From Extensimonas soli (GTDB taxonomy: Bacteria > Pseudomonadota > Gammaproteobacteria > Burkholderiales > Burkholderiaceae_C): a stretch of 64,000 nucleotides of DNA. Numbering within the stretch: position 1 is the stretch's first letter; every line of letters begins with the position of its first letter. Of this stretch, positions 22,808 to 33,249 are shown piece by piece. Position numbers and translations under genes: made by a program. Location: positions 1 through 64,000 of the forward strand of contig NZ_JARGEL010000023.1 of assembly GCF_029211265.1 (NCBI RefSeq). Direction: 5' to 3'. The notes under the pieces were generated by a model, which was given only the letters and a program-made list of their open reading frames with translations, searched no databases and had not been told where the DNA came from.

Positions 22808-22867
22808 GGCGCCGCGATGCTGGGGCGGTGATGAGGACGATGGTGGCGGTGGAGACAGCGTGCCGAG

Positions 22868-23140
22868 TCAGGCGCTGGGCGGCACGTAGCCTGCGGCCTT
22901 GTCGGCGCCTTCACCGAAAAAGTGTTTTTCCATCTGGCGCGCAAGGTATTGGCGCGCGCGTGCATCGGCGAGGTTCAGGCGGTTTTCGTTGACCAGCATG
23001 GTTTGCTGCTTGAGCCACTCGGCCCAGGCTTCTTTGCTGACGTTTTCCCAGAGGCGCTTGCCGAGTTCGCCGGGGTAGGGCGGAAAGTCGAGGCCTTCGG
23101 CCTCTTTGCCGAGCTTGATGCAATGAACGGTGCGTGCCAT
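22868..23140 (-). CDS. yggX: Probable Fe(2+)-trafficking protein
   Basis: 90-residue YggX family protein, linked to protection of iron-sulfur clusters and iron handling under oxidative stress. The N-terminus [27 protein letters not shown] holds the conserved Cys7 and the PPYPGELG motif; [16 protein letters not shown] follows. GGAG lies just before the ATG. It lies upstream of mnmC on the same strand, 60 nt apart, and diverges from sbp. Confidence 0.95.
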   Translation of the reverse strand: MARTVHCIKLGKEAEGLDFPPYPGELGKRLWENVSKEAWAEWLKQQTMLVNENRLNLADARARQYLARQMEKHFFGEGADKAAGYVPPSA

Positions 23141-23296
23141 GGGGGCTCCAGTTTTAGAAGAATTTTGAATAAGAAACTGAAAAATCAGTCGTTCCGGTTT
23201 TGTGATGTGGCTTTGAGAATGGCGCTCAAACGGGCGATGCGCAACAACGCGACACGCCGTATTTCATTCCATGTTCCATTCTGTAGAAAGCCTTGT
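23141..23296. promoter_or_regulatory. Divergent spacer between yggX and sbp
   Basis: 156 bp that must hold promoters for both directions. The left half is AT-rich for this genome (TTTTAGAAGAATTTTGAATAA around 23152), but I cannot assign boxes with confidence. Confidence 0.3.
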
Positions 23297-24319
23297 ATGA
23301 CTCTGCGCCGCGACTTTATCAAGTTTCCCTGGGCCGCCGCCGTGGCGGGCAGCTTGTCCCTGACGGCCTGGCCGGCATGGGCACAGCCCGTCACCTTGCT
23401 CAACGTGTCCTACGACCCGACGCGCGAGTTTTACGTCGAATTCAACCAGGCCTTTGCCCAACACTGGAAGGCGCAGACCGGGCAGGACGTGGTGATCCAG
23501 CAGTCGCACGGTGGTTCGGGCAAGCAGGCGCGCGCCGTGATCGACGGCTTGCCCGCCGACGTGGTGACGCTCGCGCTCGCGGGCGACACCGATGCGCTGC
23601 ACACCCAGGCGGGGCTGATTCCCAAGGACTGGCAAAAGCGCCTGCCGCACAACGCCTCGCCCTACACCTCGACCATCGTGCTTGTGGTGCGCGCGGGCAA
23701 TCCCAAGGGCATCAAGGATTGGGACGATCTGGTGCGGCCCGGCGTGAGCGTGATCACGCCCAACCCCAAGACTTCGGGCGGTGCGCGCTGGAACTATCTC
23801 GCGGCCTGGGAGTTTGCGCGGCGCAAAACGGGCAGCGAAGCCAAGGCCAGGGAATTCGTCGGCAAGCTCTACGCGCAGGTGCCGGTGCTCGACACGGGCG
23901 CGCGCGGCTCGTCCATCACCTTTGCGCAACGCGCGCAGGGCGACGTGTTGATTGCCTGGGAGAACGAGGCCTATCTGCTCGAAAAAGAATTCGGCAGCAA
24001 ATTCGACGTGGTGGTGCCGTCCATCAGCATCCTGGCCGAGCCCGCGGTGAGCGTGGTGGACAAAAACGTGGACAAGAAAGGCACGCGCAAGGTGGCCGAG
24101 GCATACCTGCAATACCTTTACAGCGAGGAGGGGCAGGACATTGCGGGCAAGCATTTTTATCGCCCCGCCGTCTCGGCCAAGGCCCAGGCCAAGTATGCGC
24201 GGCAGTTCCCGCAGCTGAAGCTGTTTACCATCGACGAGGCCTTTGGCGGCTGGGCACAGGCGAGCCGGGCGCATTTTGCTGACGGCGCGAGCTTCGACCA
24301 GATTTACGTGCGGCGTTGA
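23297..24319 (+). CDS. sbp: Sulfate/thiosulfate ABC transporter substrate-binding protein
   Basis: Periplasmic binding protein for sulfate uptake (Sbp/CysP family). 340 residues from ATG 23297, with a positively charged start (TLRRDF) and a signal peptide ending near AWPAWA-QP. Family landmarks: [53 protein letters not shown] and AWENEAYL. The usual permease and ATPase genes (cysT, cysW, cysA) do not follow; the next gene is a hydroxybutyrate dehydrogenase. It is therefore an orphan binding protein that must use a transporter encoded elsewhere. Sbp and CysP cannot be separated from sequence alone. Confidence 0.92.
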   Translation: MTLRRDFIKFPWAAAVAGSLSLTAWPAWAQPVTLLNVSYDPTREFYVEFNQAFAQHWKAQTGQDVVIQQSHGGSGKQARAVIDGLPADVVTLALAGDTDALHTQAGLIPKDWQKRLPHNASPYTSTIVLVVRAGNPKGIKDWDDLVRPGVSVITPNPKTSGGARWNYLAAWEFARRKTGSEAKAREFVGKLYAQVPVLDTGARGSSITFAQRAQGDVLIAWENEAYLLEKEFGSKFDVVVPSISILAEPAVSVVDKNVDKKGTRKVAEAYLQYLYSEEGQDIAGKHFYRPAVSAKAQAKYARQFPQLKLFTIDEAFGGWAQASRAHFADGASFDQIYVRR

Positions 24320-24451
24320 GGCGCCGATACTCGGCTGAGTGCAGAGCAAAAACCGAAGTGCTCGGCCTGGTTTTCAGGCGGGCGCATATTGCAGTGCAGC
24401 AAGCGGCATAAGATGGTGGCATTCCAACCACCAATCGCAAGGAGTGTCAGC

Positions 24452-25231
24452 ATGCGTCTCAAGGACAAAGTCGCCCTCGTCACGGGTGCCGCGAGCGGCA
24501 TAGGCAAGGAAATCGCGCGCACCTTCGTCGCCGAGGGTGCCAAGGTCGTGATCGCCGACCTGAACGCGCAGGGCGCGCAGGCTGCGGCCGCGGAGCTTGG
24601 TGGCGCGGGCAAGGCGCTGGGCGTGGCCATGGACGTGACCGACGAGGCCGCCGTCGATGCGGGCATGGAGCAAACCGTGCAAACCTTCGGCAAGATCGAC
24701 ATTCTGGTGAGCAACGCGGGCATCCAGACCATCGCCGCGGTCGATGAGCTCGAACTTGCCAAGTGGAAGCAGATGCTTGCGATCCACCTCGACGGCGCCT
24801 TCCTCACCACGCGCGCCGCGCTGCGCCACATGTACCGCCAGGGCACGGGCGGCAGCATCATCTACATGGGGTCGGTGCACTCCAAGGAAGCGTCCATGCT
24901 CAAGGCGCCTTACGTGACTGCCAAGCACGGCCTGATCGGCCTCGCCAAGGTGGTGGCCAAGGAAGGCGCCAAGCACGGTGTGCGCGCCAACGTAATCTGC
25001 CCCGGCTTCGTGCGCACGCCGCTCGTGGACAAGCAGATTCCCGAGCAGGCCAAGGAATTCGGCATTTCCGAAGAAGACGTGATCAAGAAGATCATGCTCA
25101 AGGACACGGTCGATGGCGAGTTCACCACCACGCAGGACGTGGCGCAGGCGGCGCTGTTCTTTGCTGCGTTCGAGACGAACGCGCTCACCGGGCAGTCGCT
25201 GGTGGTGAGCCACGGCTGGTTCATGCAGTAA
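24452..25231 (+). CDS. bdhA: 3-hydroxybutyrate dehydrogenase
   Basis: Short-chain dehydrogenase that oxidises (R)-3-hydroxybutyrate to acetoacetate with NAD, used in breakdown of polyhydroxybutyrate. 259 residues from ATG 24452 (AAGGAG at 24439-24444). It has the TGAASGIG cofactor motif, NAGIQ, the YxxxK catalytic pair in APYVTAKHG, and the C-terminal HGWFMQ typical of this enzyme. The next gene, a reductase-patatin fusion, starts 109 nt downstream and is probably in the same operon, which fits a role in lipid or polyester mobilisation. Confidence 0.92.
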   Translation: MRLKDKVALVTGAASGIGKEIARTFVAEGAKVVIADLNAQGAQAAAAELGGAGKALGVAMDVTDEAAVDAGMEQTVQTFGKIDILVSNAGIQTIAAVDELELAKWKQMLAIHLDGAFLTTRAALRHMYRQGTGGSIIYMGSVHSKEASMLKAPYVTAKHGLIGLAKVVAKEGAKHGVRANVICPGFVRTPLVDKQIPEQAKEFGISEEDVIKKIMLKDTVDGEFTTTQDVAQAALFFAAFETNALTGQSLVVSHGWFMQ

Positions 25232-25340
25232 AGCCTGACTTTCCGTTTGCCGCGGCAGCTGCGGCAGCCGGGCACCTCGCCACCCGCATCTGCGCGGCGA
25301 AGGTGGGGCGCTCTTTTGTGCAGACCCAAGGAGTGTGGCT

Positions 25341-27650
25341 TTGCGTGCAATCGACCATTTGCTGCTCGGCGGCGGCGCAGCGAGCGCGGCCGCGGCGGAA
25401 ACATTGCGCCTGGAGGGCGCGAGCGGCTCCATCCTGATCGTCTCAGCCGAGCCGGTGGCGCCGTTTTACCGGCCCGCCTTGTCCAAGGAAATGCTGCTGG
25501 GCACGAGCGAGGTGCAGCAGCGTCTGCTGCATCCGCCTTCGTTTTATGCCGAGCAGGCGGTGGAACTGCAACTGGGCACGCGCGCGCTTGCCGTCGATGC
25601 GGCGCAGCAGACGGTGCGGCTCGATACGGGCGAGAGCGTGCGCTGGGGGCAGCTCTTGATCGCCACCGGCTCGCGCCCCGTGCCCCTGCAGGTGCCGGGC
25701 GCGCACCTGGCCGGCGTGCACACGGTGCGCACCGTGGCGGACGTGCAGGCGCTGCGCCGGAGCGCGGGCCTGCAAGAGGGGCAAAGCCGCGTGTCGGCGC
25801 CACGCCGCGCCGTGGTGCTCGGTGGCAGCTTCATGGGCATGGAAGTCGCCATGACGCTGCTGGCGCTGGGCCTGCAGGTGAGCGTGGTCGAGCGGGAGGC
25901 AGTGATCCTGCCGCACCTCGAGGCGCCTTCGACTTCGGACTTTTTCCGGCGCCATGCGCAAAGCCGCGGCGCGGAGTTTTTCCTGTCCGATACGCTCGTC
26001 GCCGTGCATGGGCAAGAGCGCGTGCAGGAAGTTGAAACGGTCTCGGGCCGGCGCCTGCCGTGCGATTTGCTCGTGGTCTGCATGGGCGTGATGCCTGCGA
26101 CCGAATACCTTGCGGGCAGCGGCATCGCGCTCGAAGGCGGGCTCGTGCTCGTCGATGAGCTGCTGCGCAGCAATGTGGCCCAGGTCTATGCCGCGGGTGA
26201 CGTGACCTGCTTTCAAGACCCGGTGTTCGCGCAGCGGCGCCACATCGAGCACTGGGACAACGCCATCGAACAAGGGCGCCTTGCGGCGCGCAACATGCTG
26301 GGGCGGCGCGTGCGCCACGACGCGGTGTCGTGCTTTTTTTGCGACATCGGCGACCTGAGCTTCAGCCTCATGGGTGCACCCGAGGGCGCCGACGAGCGCA
26401 TCGTGCGCGGCGCGCTCGAAAGCGGCTCGTGCGCGGTGTTTTACCTGCAGCGCAACGTGCTGCGCGCCCTGTTTTCCATGGGCCGGCCCGCCGAAGAAAC
26501 GCGCCACGCCGAAAACCTGATCCGCTACCGCGTGCAGCTGCGCGCCATAAAGGAGCGCCTGGCCGATCCCGGCTTTGCGCTCGACCAGATCCCCGCGCAG
26601 ACCGTGCTTGCGTTGCAGGGCGGCGGCGCGATGGGTGCGTTCGAATGCGGCGTGGTCAAGGCACTCGAGGAAGAGCGCATTCATCCCGACATCGTCGCGG
26701 GCATTTCGATCGGCGCGCTCAATGGCGCCATCGTCGCCGCGCACCCGCGCCATGCGGCGCAGGCGCTCGAGGCCTTCTGGGCCGAGCTTGCGGTGCATAC
26801 GCCATTTCCGCCGGGCAGCGCGGCCGACAATGTGGCGACCAGCCTGCAGGTATTGATGTGGGGCGTACCCAAGTTCTTCCGCCCGCGCTGGCTGCCGACC
26901 TGGGCGGACCTGCTGGCTGGCCCGGCGGCGCTGCCGCTGCACTGGACCAGCTACTACGACACCGCGCCGATGAAGGAACTGCTGGCGCGCTACGTGGACT
27001 TCAAGGCGCTCAAGACCAGCCCGGTGCGCCTGCTGGTCGGCGCCGTGAACGTGGCCAACGGCAAGCTCGAAGTGTTCGACAGCTACGTCGATGACATGAC
27101 GCCCGAGCACATCCTGGCCAGCGGCAGCCTGCCGCCGGGCTTTTCGTGGACCGAGATCGACGGCCAGGCGTACTGGGACGGTGGCCTGCTGAGCAATTCG
27201 CCGCTCGATCTCGTGGTCGAGCGTTGCGGCGCCGAAGGCAAGCGCGCCTTCGTGGTCGACTTGTTTTCCGGCCAGCGCCCCTTGCCGCAGAACATGATCG
27301 AGGTGATGGCGCGGCGCGACGAGATCGCCTATGCGGAGCGCGTGCGCAACGACCTGCGCTGGCGCGAAACCGCGGGCGCATACCGGCGCCTGGTCGAGGG
27401 CATTCTGGCGCAGGTCGATCCTGGCGTGCAGGCCAAGATCAAGCAGCGCCCCTTGTTCATCGAGCTCATGGGCGAGGGCGCGCCGCTGCAGGTCACGCGC
27501 TTCGTGCGCGCCGGCCAGCCGGGCGAGCCGGCTTCACGCGACTACGACTTCTCTGCCGAGGCGATCCGCCGCAACCAGGAGGAAGGCTACACGCTGGTCA
27601 AGCAAACCCTGGCCGAAGTGCATGGCAAGAACGGCAAGAAAAACTCCTGA
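25341..27650 (+). CDS. FAD-dependent oxidoreductase fused to patatin-like hydrolase
   Basis: 769-residue two-part protein. AAGGAG (25328-25333) is 7 nt from TTG 25341 but 1 nt from GTG 25335, so TTG is preferred. Residues about 1-400 resemble ferredoxin/rubredoxin-type NADH:flavin reductases: an FAD fold LLLGGGAASAAAAETLR, an NAD fold VVLGGSFMGMEVAMTL, VYAAGDVTCF, and the reductase dimerisation-like segment FFCDIGDLSFSLMG. Residues about 420-769 are a patatin domain: oxyanion loop QGGGAMGAFECG near 427, nucleophile Ser in GISIG near 455, and the catalytic Asp in YWDGGLLSNSP near 613. The tail with EAIRRNQEEGY fits the DUF3734 region seen in bdhA-linked patatins. Intact, no internal stop. I infer a role in hydroxyalkanoate or lipid turnover. 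Confidence 0.85.
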   Translation: MRAIDHLLLGGGAASAAAAETLRLEGASGSILIVSAEPVAPFYRPALSKEMLLGTSEVQQRLLHPPSFYAEQAVELQLGTRALAVDAAQQTVRLDTGESVRWGQLLIATGSRPVPLQVPGAHLAGVHTVRTVADVQALRRSAGLQEGQSRVSAPRRAVVLGGSFMGMEVAMTLLALGLQVSVVEREAVILPHLEAPSTSDFFRRHAQSRGAEFFLSDTLVAVHGQERVQEVETVSGRRLPCDLLVVCMGVMPATEYLAGSGIALEGGLVLVDELLRSNVAQVYAAGDVTCFQDPVFAQRRHIEHWDNAIEQGRLAARNMLGRRVRHDAVSCFFCDIGDLSFSLMGAPEGADERIVRGALESGSCAVFYLQRNVLRALFSMGRPAEETRHAENLIRYRVQLRAIKERLADPGFALDQIPAQTVLALQGGGAMGAFECGVVKALEEERIHPDIVAGISIGALNGAIVAAHPRHAAQALEAFWAELAVHTPFPPGSAADNVATSLQVLMWGVPKFFRPRWLPTWADLLAGPAALPLHWTSYYDTAPMKELLARYVDFKALKTSPVRLLVGAVNVANGKLEVFDSYVDDMTPEHILASGSLPPGFSWTEIDGQAYWDGGLLSNSPLDLVVERCGAEGKRAFVVDLFSGQRPLPQNMIEVMARRDEIAYAERVRNDLRWRETAGAYRRLVEGILAQVDPGVQAKIKQRPLFIELMGEGAPLQVTRFVRAGQPGEPASRDYDFSAEAIRRNQEEGYTLVKQTLAEVHGKNGKKNS

Positions 27651-27714
27651 AAAGAGAGCTACAAGTGCTTGATGGTTCACCACAAAGTGCCAAAAACACT
27701 CTTATTTTGCGGTT

Positions 27715-28314
27715 TCAGTGCGCGCTTTCGGACGTACCGAGCAGCTTGTCCGTATAGGCGATCGCCAGTGCGCTGAGCAAAAACACGCCATGGATGATGG
27801 TCTGCCACATCAGCACCTTGACGTCGTAATTCGCGGCGTTGATGAAGGTCTTGAGCAGGTGGATGGAGCTGATGCCGATGATGGACAGCCCCAGCTTGAC
27901 CTTCAGCACCGAGGCGTTCACGTGGCCCAGCCATTCGGGCTGGTCCGGGTGGTTTTCCAGCCCGAGCCGGCTCACGAAGGTTTCGTAGCCACCCACGATG
28001 ACCATGATGAGCAGGTTGGAGATCATCACCACGTCGATGAGCGCGAGCACCACGAGCATGATCACCGTCTCGTTGAGCGTGGTGATCTGCGCTTCGGGTT
28101 TGTAGCCTATGCTGGTCACGAGCGCCTGCAGCGCTGCCTGGCTGCCGAACGCCGCTTCGACCAGGTGCGCAAGCTCCACCAGAAAATGCCACACATACAC
28201 CCCCTGCGCGGCAATCAGCCCGAGGTACAGCGGCAGCTGCAGCCAGCGGCTGGCAAAAATCAGCGCGGGCAAGGGGCGCAAGGGCGAGTGCTTGGGTGGG
28301 TTGGGCGACGTCAT
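27715..28314 (-). CDS. YqhA/UPF0114 family inner-membrane protein
   Basis: 199 residues from ATG 28314; a GTG at 28383 would add an unrelated N-terminus. Four likely membrane segments: after [20 protein letters not shown], around [36 protein letters not shown] and [34 protein letters not shown] lies in the central cytoplasmic loop and is characteristic of this family (TIGR00645). The function is not established. It is convergent with the reductase-patatin gene and divergent from acs, with 172 bp between. Confidence 0.88.
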   Translation of the reverse strand: MTSPNPPKHSPLRPLPALIFASRWLQLPLYLGLIAAQGVYVWHFLVELAHLVEAAFGSQAALQALVTSIGYKPEAQITTLNETVIMLVVLALIDVVMISNLLIMVIVGGYETFVSRLGLENHPDQPEWLGHVNASVLKVKLGLSIIGISSIHLLKTFINAANYDVKVLMWQTIIHGVFLLSALAIAYTDKLLGTSESAH

Positions 28315-28486
28315 GCGATGCAAGTCAGAAGATGAGGATGCGAAGAATTCGGAGGCGCGATTGTAGAAATGCGCCAAAGGCACGCAAAACGGATGGGGAT
28401 TGCGGCGCTAAGATTCCTCCCCCGTCAGTCGGGTGTAAGTGCCGCGGTGAAAATTTGCGCCGTTTTATTCACAGGAGACGAAAGCC

Positions 28487-30481
28487 ATGACCACCTCTTC
28501 TTCGACGATCGAGTCCACGCTGATCGAAAACCGCGTCTTTCCCCCGCCCGAATCGCTCGCGCGCACGGCGCGCATCGCCGGCATGGAGGCTTATCACGCG
28601 CTGTGCGCCGAGGCCGAGAAGGACTACGAAGGCTTTTGGGCGCGGCTCGCACGCGAGCATCTGCAGTGGACGCGGCCCTTCACGCGCACGCTCGATGCGA
28701 CCAACGCGCCGTTTTACCAGTGGTTTGCCGACGGCGAGCTCAACGCCTCGGCCAACTGCCTCGACAAGCACATGGGCACGCCGACCGAAAACAAGACGGC
28801 GCTGATCTTCGAAGCCGACGACGGCAGCGTGACGCGCGTCAGCTACAAGGAATTGCTCGCGCGCGTCAGCCAGTTTGCGAACGCGCTCAAGGCGCTGGGC
28901 GTGAACAAGGGCGACCGCGTGCTGATCTACATGCCCATGAGCATCGAAGGCGTGGTGGCGATGCAGGCCTGCGCGCGCATAGGCGCGACGCACAGCGTGG
29001 TGTTCGGCGGTTTCAGCGCCAAGGCAGTGCACGAGCGCATCATCGACGCGGGTGCCGTGGCCGTGATCACGGCCAACTACCAAATGCGCGGCGGCAAGGA
29101 GCTGCCGCTCAAGTCCATCATCGACGAGGCTCTGGCCATGGGCGGTTGCGAGTGCGTGCGCAACGTGCTCGTCTATCAGCGCACCGCCACGCCCTGCGCC
29201 ATGGTGGCGGGGCGCGACAAGACTTTCGCTGAAGTGCTGGCGGGGCAGGGCAGTGACTGCGCGCCCGTCAGCGTGGGGGCCGAGCACCCGCTGTTCGTGC
29301 TCTACACCAGCGGCTCCACGGGCAAGCCCAAGGGCGTGCAGCACAGCACGGGCGGCTACCTGCTGTGGGCCAAGGCCACGATGGATTGGACTTTCGACCT
29401 GCGCCCCGAGGACGTCTTCTGGTGCACGGCGGACATAGGCTGGATCACGGGCCACACCTACGTGGCCTACGGGCCGCTCGCCGCGGGGGCGACACAGATC
29501 GTTTTCGAGGGCGTGCCCACTTACCCGAACGCGGCGCGCTTCTGGCAGATGATCGAGCGCCACAAGTGCAGCATCTTCTACACCGCGCCGACGGCGATCC
29601 GCTCGCTCATCAAGGCGGCCGATACCGACGCCGCCGTGCACCCGGCGCGCTTCGATCTTTCGAGTCTGCGCATTTTGGGCAGCGTGGGCGAGCCCATCAA
29701 CCCTGAAGCCTGGATGTGGTACTACAAAAACGTGGGTGGCGAGCGCTGCCCCATCGTGGACACCTTCTGGCAAACGGAAACCGGCGGCCATGTCATTACG
29801 CCGCTGCCAGGTGCCACGCCGCTCGTGCCGGGCAGCTGCACGCTGCCGCTGCCGGGCATCATGGCTGCTATCGTCGATGAAGTGGGGAACGACATCCCCA
29901 ACGGCGTGGGCGGCATTTTGGTCATCAAACGCCCGTGGCCCAGCATGATCCGCACCATTTGGGGCGACCCGGAGCGTTTCAAGAAGAGCTACTTCCCCGA
30001 AGAGCTCAAGGGTTACTACCTCGCGGGCGACGGCGCCGTGCGCAGCGCCGACCGCGGGTATTTCCGCATCACGGGCCGCATCGACGACGTGCTCAACGTC
30101 TCGGGCCACCGCATGGGCACGATGGAGATCGAATCGGCACTGGTCGCCAAGACCGACCTCGTGGCCGAGGCCGCCGTCGTGGGCCGGCCTGATGACGTGA
30201 CGGGCGAAGCGATCTGCGCCTTCGTGGTGCTCAAGCGCCCGCTGCCCAAGGGCGAAGAGGCGCACCAGATTGCCAACGAGTTGCGCAATTGGGTCGCCAA
30301 GGAAATCGGCCCCATCGCCAAGCCCAAGGACATCCGCTTCGGCGAAAACCTGCCCAAGACGCGCAGCGGCAAAATCATGCGCCGCCTGCTGCGCAGCATC
30401 GCGCGCGGCGAGGCGATCACGCAGGACACGAGCACGCTCGAAAACCCCGCGATCCTCGAGCAGTTGTCGCAGAGCAACTGA
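28487..30481 (+). CDS. acs: Acetyl-CoA synthetase
   Basis: Activates acetate to acetyl-CoA through acetyl-AMP. 664 residues with [13 protein letters not shown], the Trp-containing acetate-pocket region [33 protein letters not shown], and the C-terminal [14 protein letters not shown] with the regulatory acetyl-lysine. AGGAG precedes the ATG at a long spacing. Compared with prpE in this window it is longer and matches the Acs N-terminus. A strong bidirectional terminator follows. Together with the symporter gene at 56256 and ppsA it would support growth on acetate. Confidence 0.96.
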   Translation: MTTSSSTIESTLIENRVFPPPESLARTARIAGMEAYHALCAEAEKDYEGFWARLAREHLQWTRPFTRTLDATNAPFYQWFADGELNASANCLDKHMGTPTENKTALIFEADDGSVTRVSYKELLARVSQFANALKALGVNKGDRVLIYMPMSIEGVVAMQACARIGATHSVVFGGFSAKAVHERIIDAGAVAVITANYQMRGGKELPLKSIIDEALAMGGCECVRNVLVYQRTATPCAMVAGRDKTFAEVLAGQGSDCAPVSVGAEHPLFVLYTSGSTGKPKGVQHSTGGYLLWAKATMDWTFDLRPEDVFWCTADIGWITGHTYVAYGPLAAGATQIVFEGVPTYPNAARFWQMIERHKCSIFYTAPTAIRSLIKAADTDAAVHPARFDLSSLRILGSVGEPINPEAWMWYYKNVGGERCPIVDTFWQTETGGHVITPLPGATPLVPGSCTLPLPGIMAAIVDEVGNDIPNGVGGILVIKRPWPSMIRTIWGDPERFKKSYFPEELKGYYLAGDGAVRSADRGYFRITGRIDDVLNVSGHRMGTMEIESALVAKTDLVAEAAVVGRPDDVTGEAICAFVVLKRPLPKGEEAHQIANELRNWVAKEIGPIAKPKDIRFGENLPKTRSGKIMRRLLRSIARGEAITQDTSTLENPAILEQLSQSN

Positions 30482-30492
30482 CGGGCATATAA

Positions 30493-30535
30493 AAAAAATC
30501 CCGCGTCATCCGGTAAGGACGGCGCGGGATTTTTT
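30493..30535. terminator. Bidirectional intrinsic terminator
   Basis: AAAAAATCCCGCG (30493-30505) pairs perfectly with CGCGGGATTTTTT (30523-30535) across a 17-nt loop. The A-run and T-run flank a GC core, so it can stop both acs on the plus strand and the convergent cytochrome gene on the minus strand. Confidence 0.85.
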
Positions 30536-30576
30536 GTGCACAAAGCCTACGTGGCCTCATGCATGCAGTATCCCAA

Positions 30577-30888
30577 TCACTTGAGCGACAAAACCCAGGT
30601 GACGAGTTTCTTGGCTTCGGCTTCGTTGACTTGCGTGTTGGCCGGCATGGGCACCGGGCCCCAGACGCCCGAGCCACCCTTCATGACCTTGGTGGTGAGC
30701 TTGGCGACGGCGTCTTTCTGGCCGGCGTATTTGGCGGCCACGTCCTTGTAGGCCGGGCCCACCACTTTCTTGTCCACGGCGTGGCAGGACATGCAGTTTT
30801 TCGATTGCGCCAGCGCCAGTTCGTCGGCGGCAAAGGCCGGCACGGCGGCAGAAACGGTGACGGCGAGGGCGAGCAGGGTACGCTTCAT
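30577..30888 (-). CDS. Periplasmic c-type cytochrome (c551/c552 class)
   Basis: 103 residues: a signal peptide (MKRTLLALAVTVSAAVPAFA, cleaved before ADEL), a heme-binding CMSCH at 32-36, and a PMPAN segment carrying the likely axial Met. The mature size of about 83 residues and GVWGPVPMPAN match the small cytochrome c8/c551 electron shuttles that feed cbb3 or nitrite reductases. AAGGAA precedes the start. A cbb3 oxidase is encoded 6 kb away, a plausible electron acceptor by inference. Confidence 0.93.
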   Translation of the reverse strand: MKRTLLALAVTVSAAVPAFAADELALAQSKNCMSCHAVDKKVVGPAYKDVAAKYAGQKDAVAKLTTKVMKGGSGVWGPVPMPANTQVNEAEAKKLVTWVLSLK

Positions 30889-31004
30889 GGGGATTTCCTT
30901 GAGGGAGGTTGCTGGGGTACAGTCTGAACGGGATTGTAGCCAGCGGGGTTGACCCGGATAAGGCCGTTCAGTTCCGTCATCGCAGATTCTGGAGGGGGTG
31001 TTTT

Positions 31005-31247
31005 ATGTATCTGTTGTTGCTGGGCATCATTTTGGTGCTGTTGAAATACTTGGCGGTCGGCCCCGTGGCGGATTGGCCCTGGTGGTGGACGCTGGTGCCC
31101 TTCGGCTTGGCGGCGCTGTGGTGGACCTGGGCCGATGCGTCGGGCTACACCAAGCGCAAGGCTGCAGAAAAAATCGAAAAGCACAAGCAGGAGCGCCTGG
31201 AGCGGCAAAAAGAGTCCCTGGGACTGCGTCCGCGCAAGCCGCGCTGA
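31005..31247 (+). CDS. Small Trp-rich protein
   Basis: 80 residues from ATG 31005 (GGAGGGGG just upstream). The N-terminus is a membrane segment (MYLLLLGIILVLLKYLAVG), then a Trp cluster (WPWWWTLV, WWTWADA) and a long Lys/Glu/Arg tail (KRKAAEKIEKHKQERLERQK). This matches the Burkholderiales 'small Trp-rich' family (TIGR04438) by architecture. Function unknown; probably a membrane-anchored protein with a charged cytoplasmic helix. The ORF open upstream to 30909 lacks a ribosome binding site. Confidence 0.85.
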   Translation: MYLLLLGIILVLLKYLAVGPVADWPWWWTLVPFGLAALWWTWADASGYTKRKAAEKIEKHKQERLERQKESLGLRPRKPR

Positions 31248-31361
31248 TGGAGTAGGCGCTGCCGGTGCATGCGGCACTGCGAGGGTGCATGCGGCGCTGC
31301 CGTGTGGGGGCGCTGGGTGATAATCCGAACGCTTTATCAACCCCTCCCGCGAAGAGATTCC

Positions 31362-33194
31362 ATGCCCGCATACCGCTCCAAAACCTCCACGTCCGGCCGC
31401 AACATGGCGGGGGCGCGTGCCCTGTGGCGCGCCACCGGCATGCAGGACGGCGACTTCGACAAGCCCATCATCGCCATTGCCAATTCGTTCACCCAGTTCG
31501 TTCCGGGCCATGTGCACCTCAAGGACCTGGGGCAGCTGGTGGCGCGCGAGATCGAGGCTGCGGGTGGCGTGGCCAAGGAGTTCAACACCATCGCCGTCGA
31601 TGACGGCATCGCCATGGGCCACGACGGCATGCTGTATTCGCTGCCCAGCCGTGACCTGATCGCCGATTCGGTCGAATACATGGTGAACGCGCACTGTGCC
31701 GATGCGCTGGTGTGCATCTCGAACTGCGACAAGATCACGCCCGGCATGCTCATGGCCGCGATGCGCCTGAACATTCCCGTGGTGTTTGTTTCGGGCGGCC
31801 CCATGGAGGCGGGCAAGACGCGCCTGGGCGTGCACAAGATCGACCTGATCGACGCCATGGTCATGGCCGCCGACAGCAAGGTGTCGGACGCCGAGGTGGC
31901 GGAGGTCGAGCGCTCTGCTTGCCCGACCTGCGGTTCGTGCTCGGGCATGTTCACGGCCAACTCCATGAACTGCCTGACCGAGGCGCTGGGCCTGGCGCTG
32001 CCCGGCAACGGCACGCTCGTGGCTACGCACGCCGACCGCGAGCAGCTGTTCAAGCGCTGCGGCCGCCTGATCGTGGAGCTCGCGCGGCGCTATTACGAGC
32101 AAGGCGACGCCTCGGTGCTGCCGCGCGCCGTGGGCTTCAAGGCGTTCGAAAACGCGATGGCGCTGGACATTGCCATGGGCGGCTCGACCAACACCATCCT
32201 GCACCTGCTCGCCATCGCCCAGGAGGCGCAGATCCCTTTCACCATGCAGGACATAGACCGCCTCTCGCGCGTGGTGCCGCAGCTGTGCAAGGTCGCGCCC
32301 AACACGCCCAAGTACCACGTCGAGGACGTGCACCGCGCTGGCGGCATCATGGCCATCCTCGGTGAGCTCGAGCGCGCGGGCAAGCTGCACACCGACGTGC
32401 CCACCATCCACGCCAAGACCTTGGGCGAAGCCCTGGAGCAATGGGACATCGTGCGCAACCCGTCGGCCGAGGTGCAGAACTTTTTCAAGGCCGGCCCCGC
32501 AGGCATCCCCACGCAGCAGGCGTTCAGCCAGAACACGCGCTGGCCCAGCCTCGATGCCGACCGCGCCGAAGGCTGCATCCGTTCCGTGAACCATGCGTTT
32601 TCGCAAGAGGGCGGCTTGGCCGTGCTCGTGGGCAACATCGCACAGGGCGGCTGCGTGGTCAAAACGGCTGGTGTCGATGATGCGCTGCTGGTGTTCGAAG
32701 GTCCGGCGCACGTCACCGAGTCACAGGACGAAGCCGTGGCGCACATTCTCGAAGGCCAGGTGCAGGCCGGCGACGTGGTCGTCGTGCGCTACGAAGGCCC
32801 CAAGGGCGGCCCCGGCATGCAGGAGATGCTTTACCCGACTTCGTACATCAAGTCCAGGGGCTTGGGCAAGGCGTGCGCGCTGCTCACCGATGGGCGCTTT
32901 TCTGGCGGCACTTCGGGCCTGTCGATTGGGCATGTCTCGCCCGAGGCGGCTGCCGGTGGCGCCATCGGTTTGGTGCAAAACGGCGACCGCATCCGCATCG
33001 ACATCCCGAACCGTCGCATCGACGTGCTGGTGTCCGACGAGGAGCTTGCGCGGCGCCGCGCCGAGCAGGACGCCAAAGGCTGGAAGCCCGTGCAGCCGCG
33101 CAAGCGCCAGGTGTCGGCTGCGCTCAAGGCCTATGCCAAGCTGGTCATGTCCGCCGACAAGGGTGCGGTGCGCGATCTTTCGCTATTGGATTGA
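31362..33194 (+). CDS. ilvD: Dihydroxy-acid dehydratase
   Basis: Third step of valine, leucine and isoleucine synthesis; an iron-sulfur enzyme. 610 residues from ATG 31362. [12 protein letters not shown] and [18 protein letters not shown] give cluster cysteines, [11 protein letters not shown] is the family motif, and [20 protein letters not shown] lies near the C-terminus. It is colinear with E. coli IlvD almost throughout. Start codons upstream to 31269 are rejected because the added residues are unrelated to the family. Confidence 0.97.
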   Translation: MPAYRSKTSTSGRNMAGARALWRATGMQDGDFDKPIIAIANSFTQFVPGHVHLKDLGQLVAREIEAAGGVAKEFNTIAVDDGIAMGHDGMLYSLPSRDLIADSVEYMVNAHCADALVCISNCDKITPGMLMAAMRLNIPVVFVSGGPMEAGKTRLGVHKIDLIDAMVMAADSKVSDAEVAEVERSACPTCGSCSGMFTANSMNCLTEALGLALPGNGTLVATHADREQLFKRCGRLIVELARRYYEQGDASVLPRAVGFKAFENAMALDIAMGGSTNTILHLLAIAQEAQIPFTMQDIDRLSRVVPQLCKVAPNTPKYHVEDVHRAGGIMAILGELERAGKLHTDVPTIHAKTLGEALEQWDIVRNPSAEVQNFFKAGPAGIPTQQAFSQNTRWPSLDADRAEGCIRSVNHAFSQEGGLAVLVGNIAQGGCVVKTAGVDDALLVFEGPAHVTESQDEAVAHILEGQVQAGDVVVVRYEGPKGGPGMQEMLYPTSYIKSRGLGKACALLTDGRFSGGTSGLSIGHVSPEAAAGGAIGLVQNGDRIRIDIPNRRIDVLVSDEELARRRAEQDAKGWKPVQPRKRQVSAALKAYAKLVMSADKGAVRDLSLLD

Positions 33195-33249
33195 GAGCTA
33201 ATCTGGCATACAGAGCCTTGGCATTTTGCTTTTTTGACGCTGCACACGC

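Noticed and set aside
22922-23296. N-terminal extension of Sbp back to 22922
   Set aside because: It would overlap yggX antisense and bury the signal peptide. ATG 23297 gives a proper exported protein.
28469-30265. 598-codon minus-strand frame opposite acs
   Set aside because: Same shadow effect as at prpE; acs on the plus strand is unmistakable.
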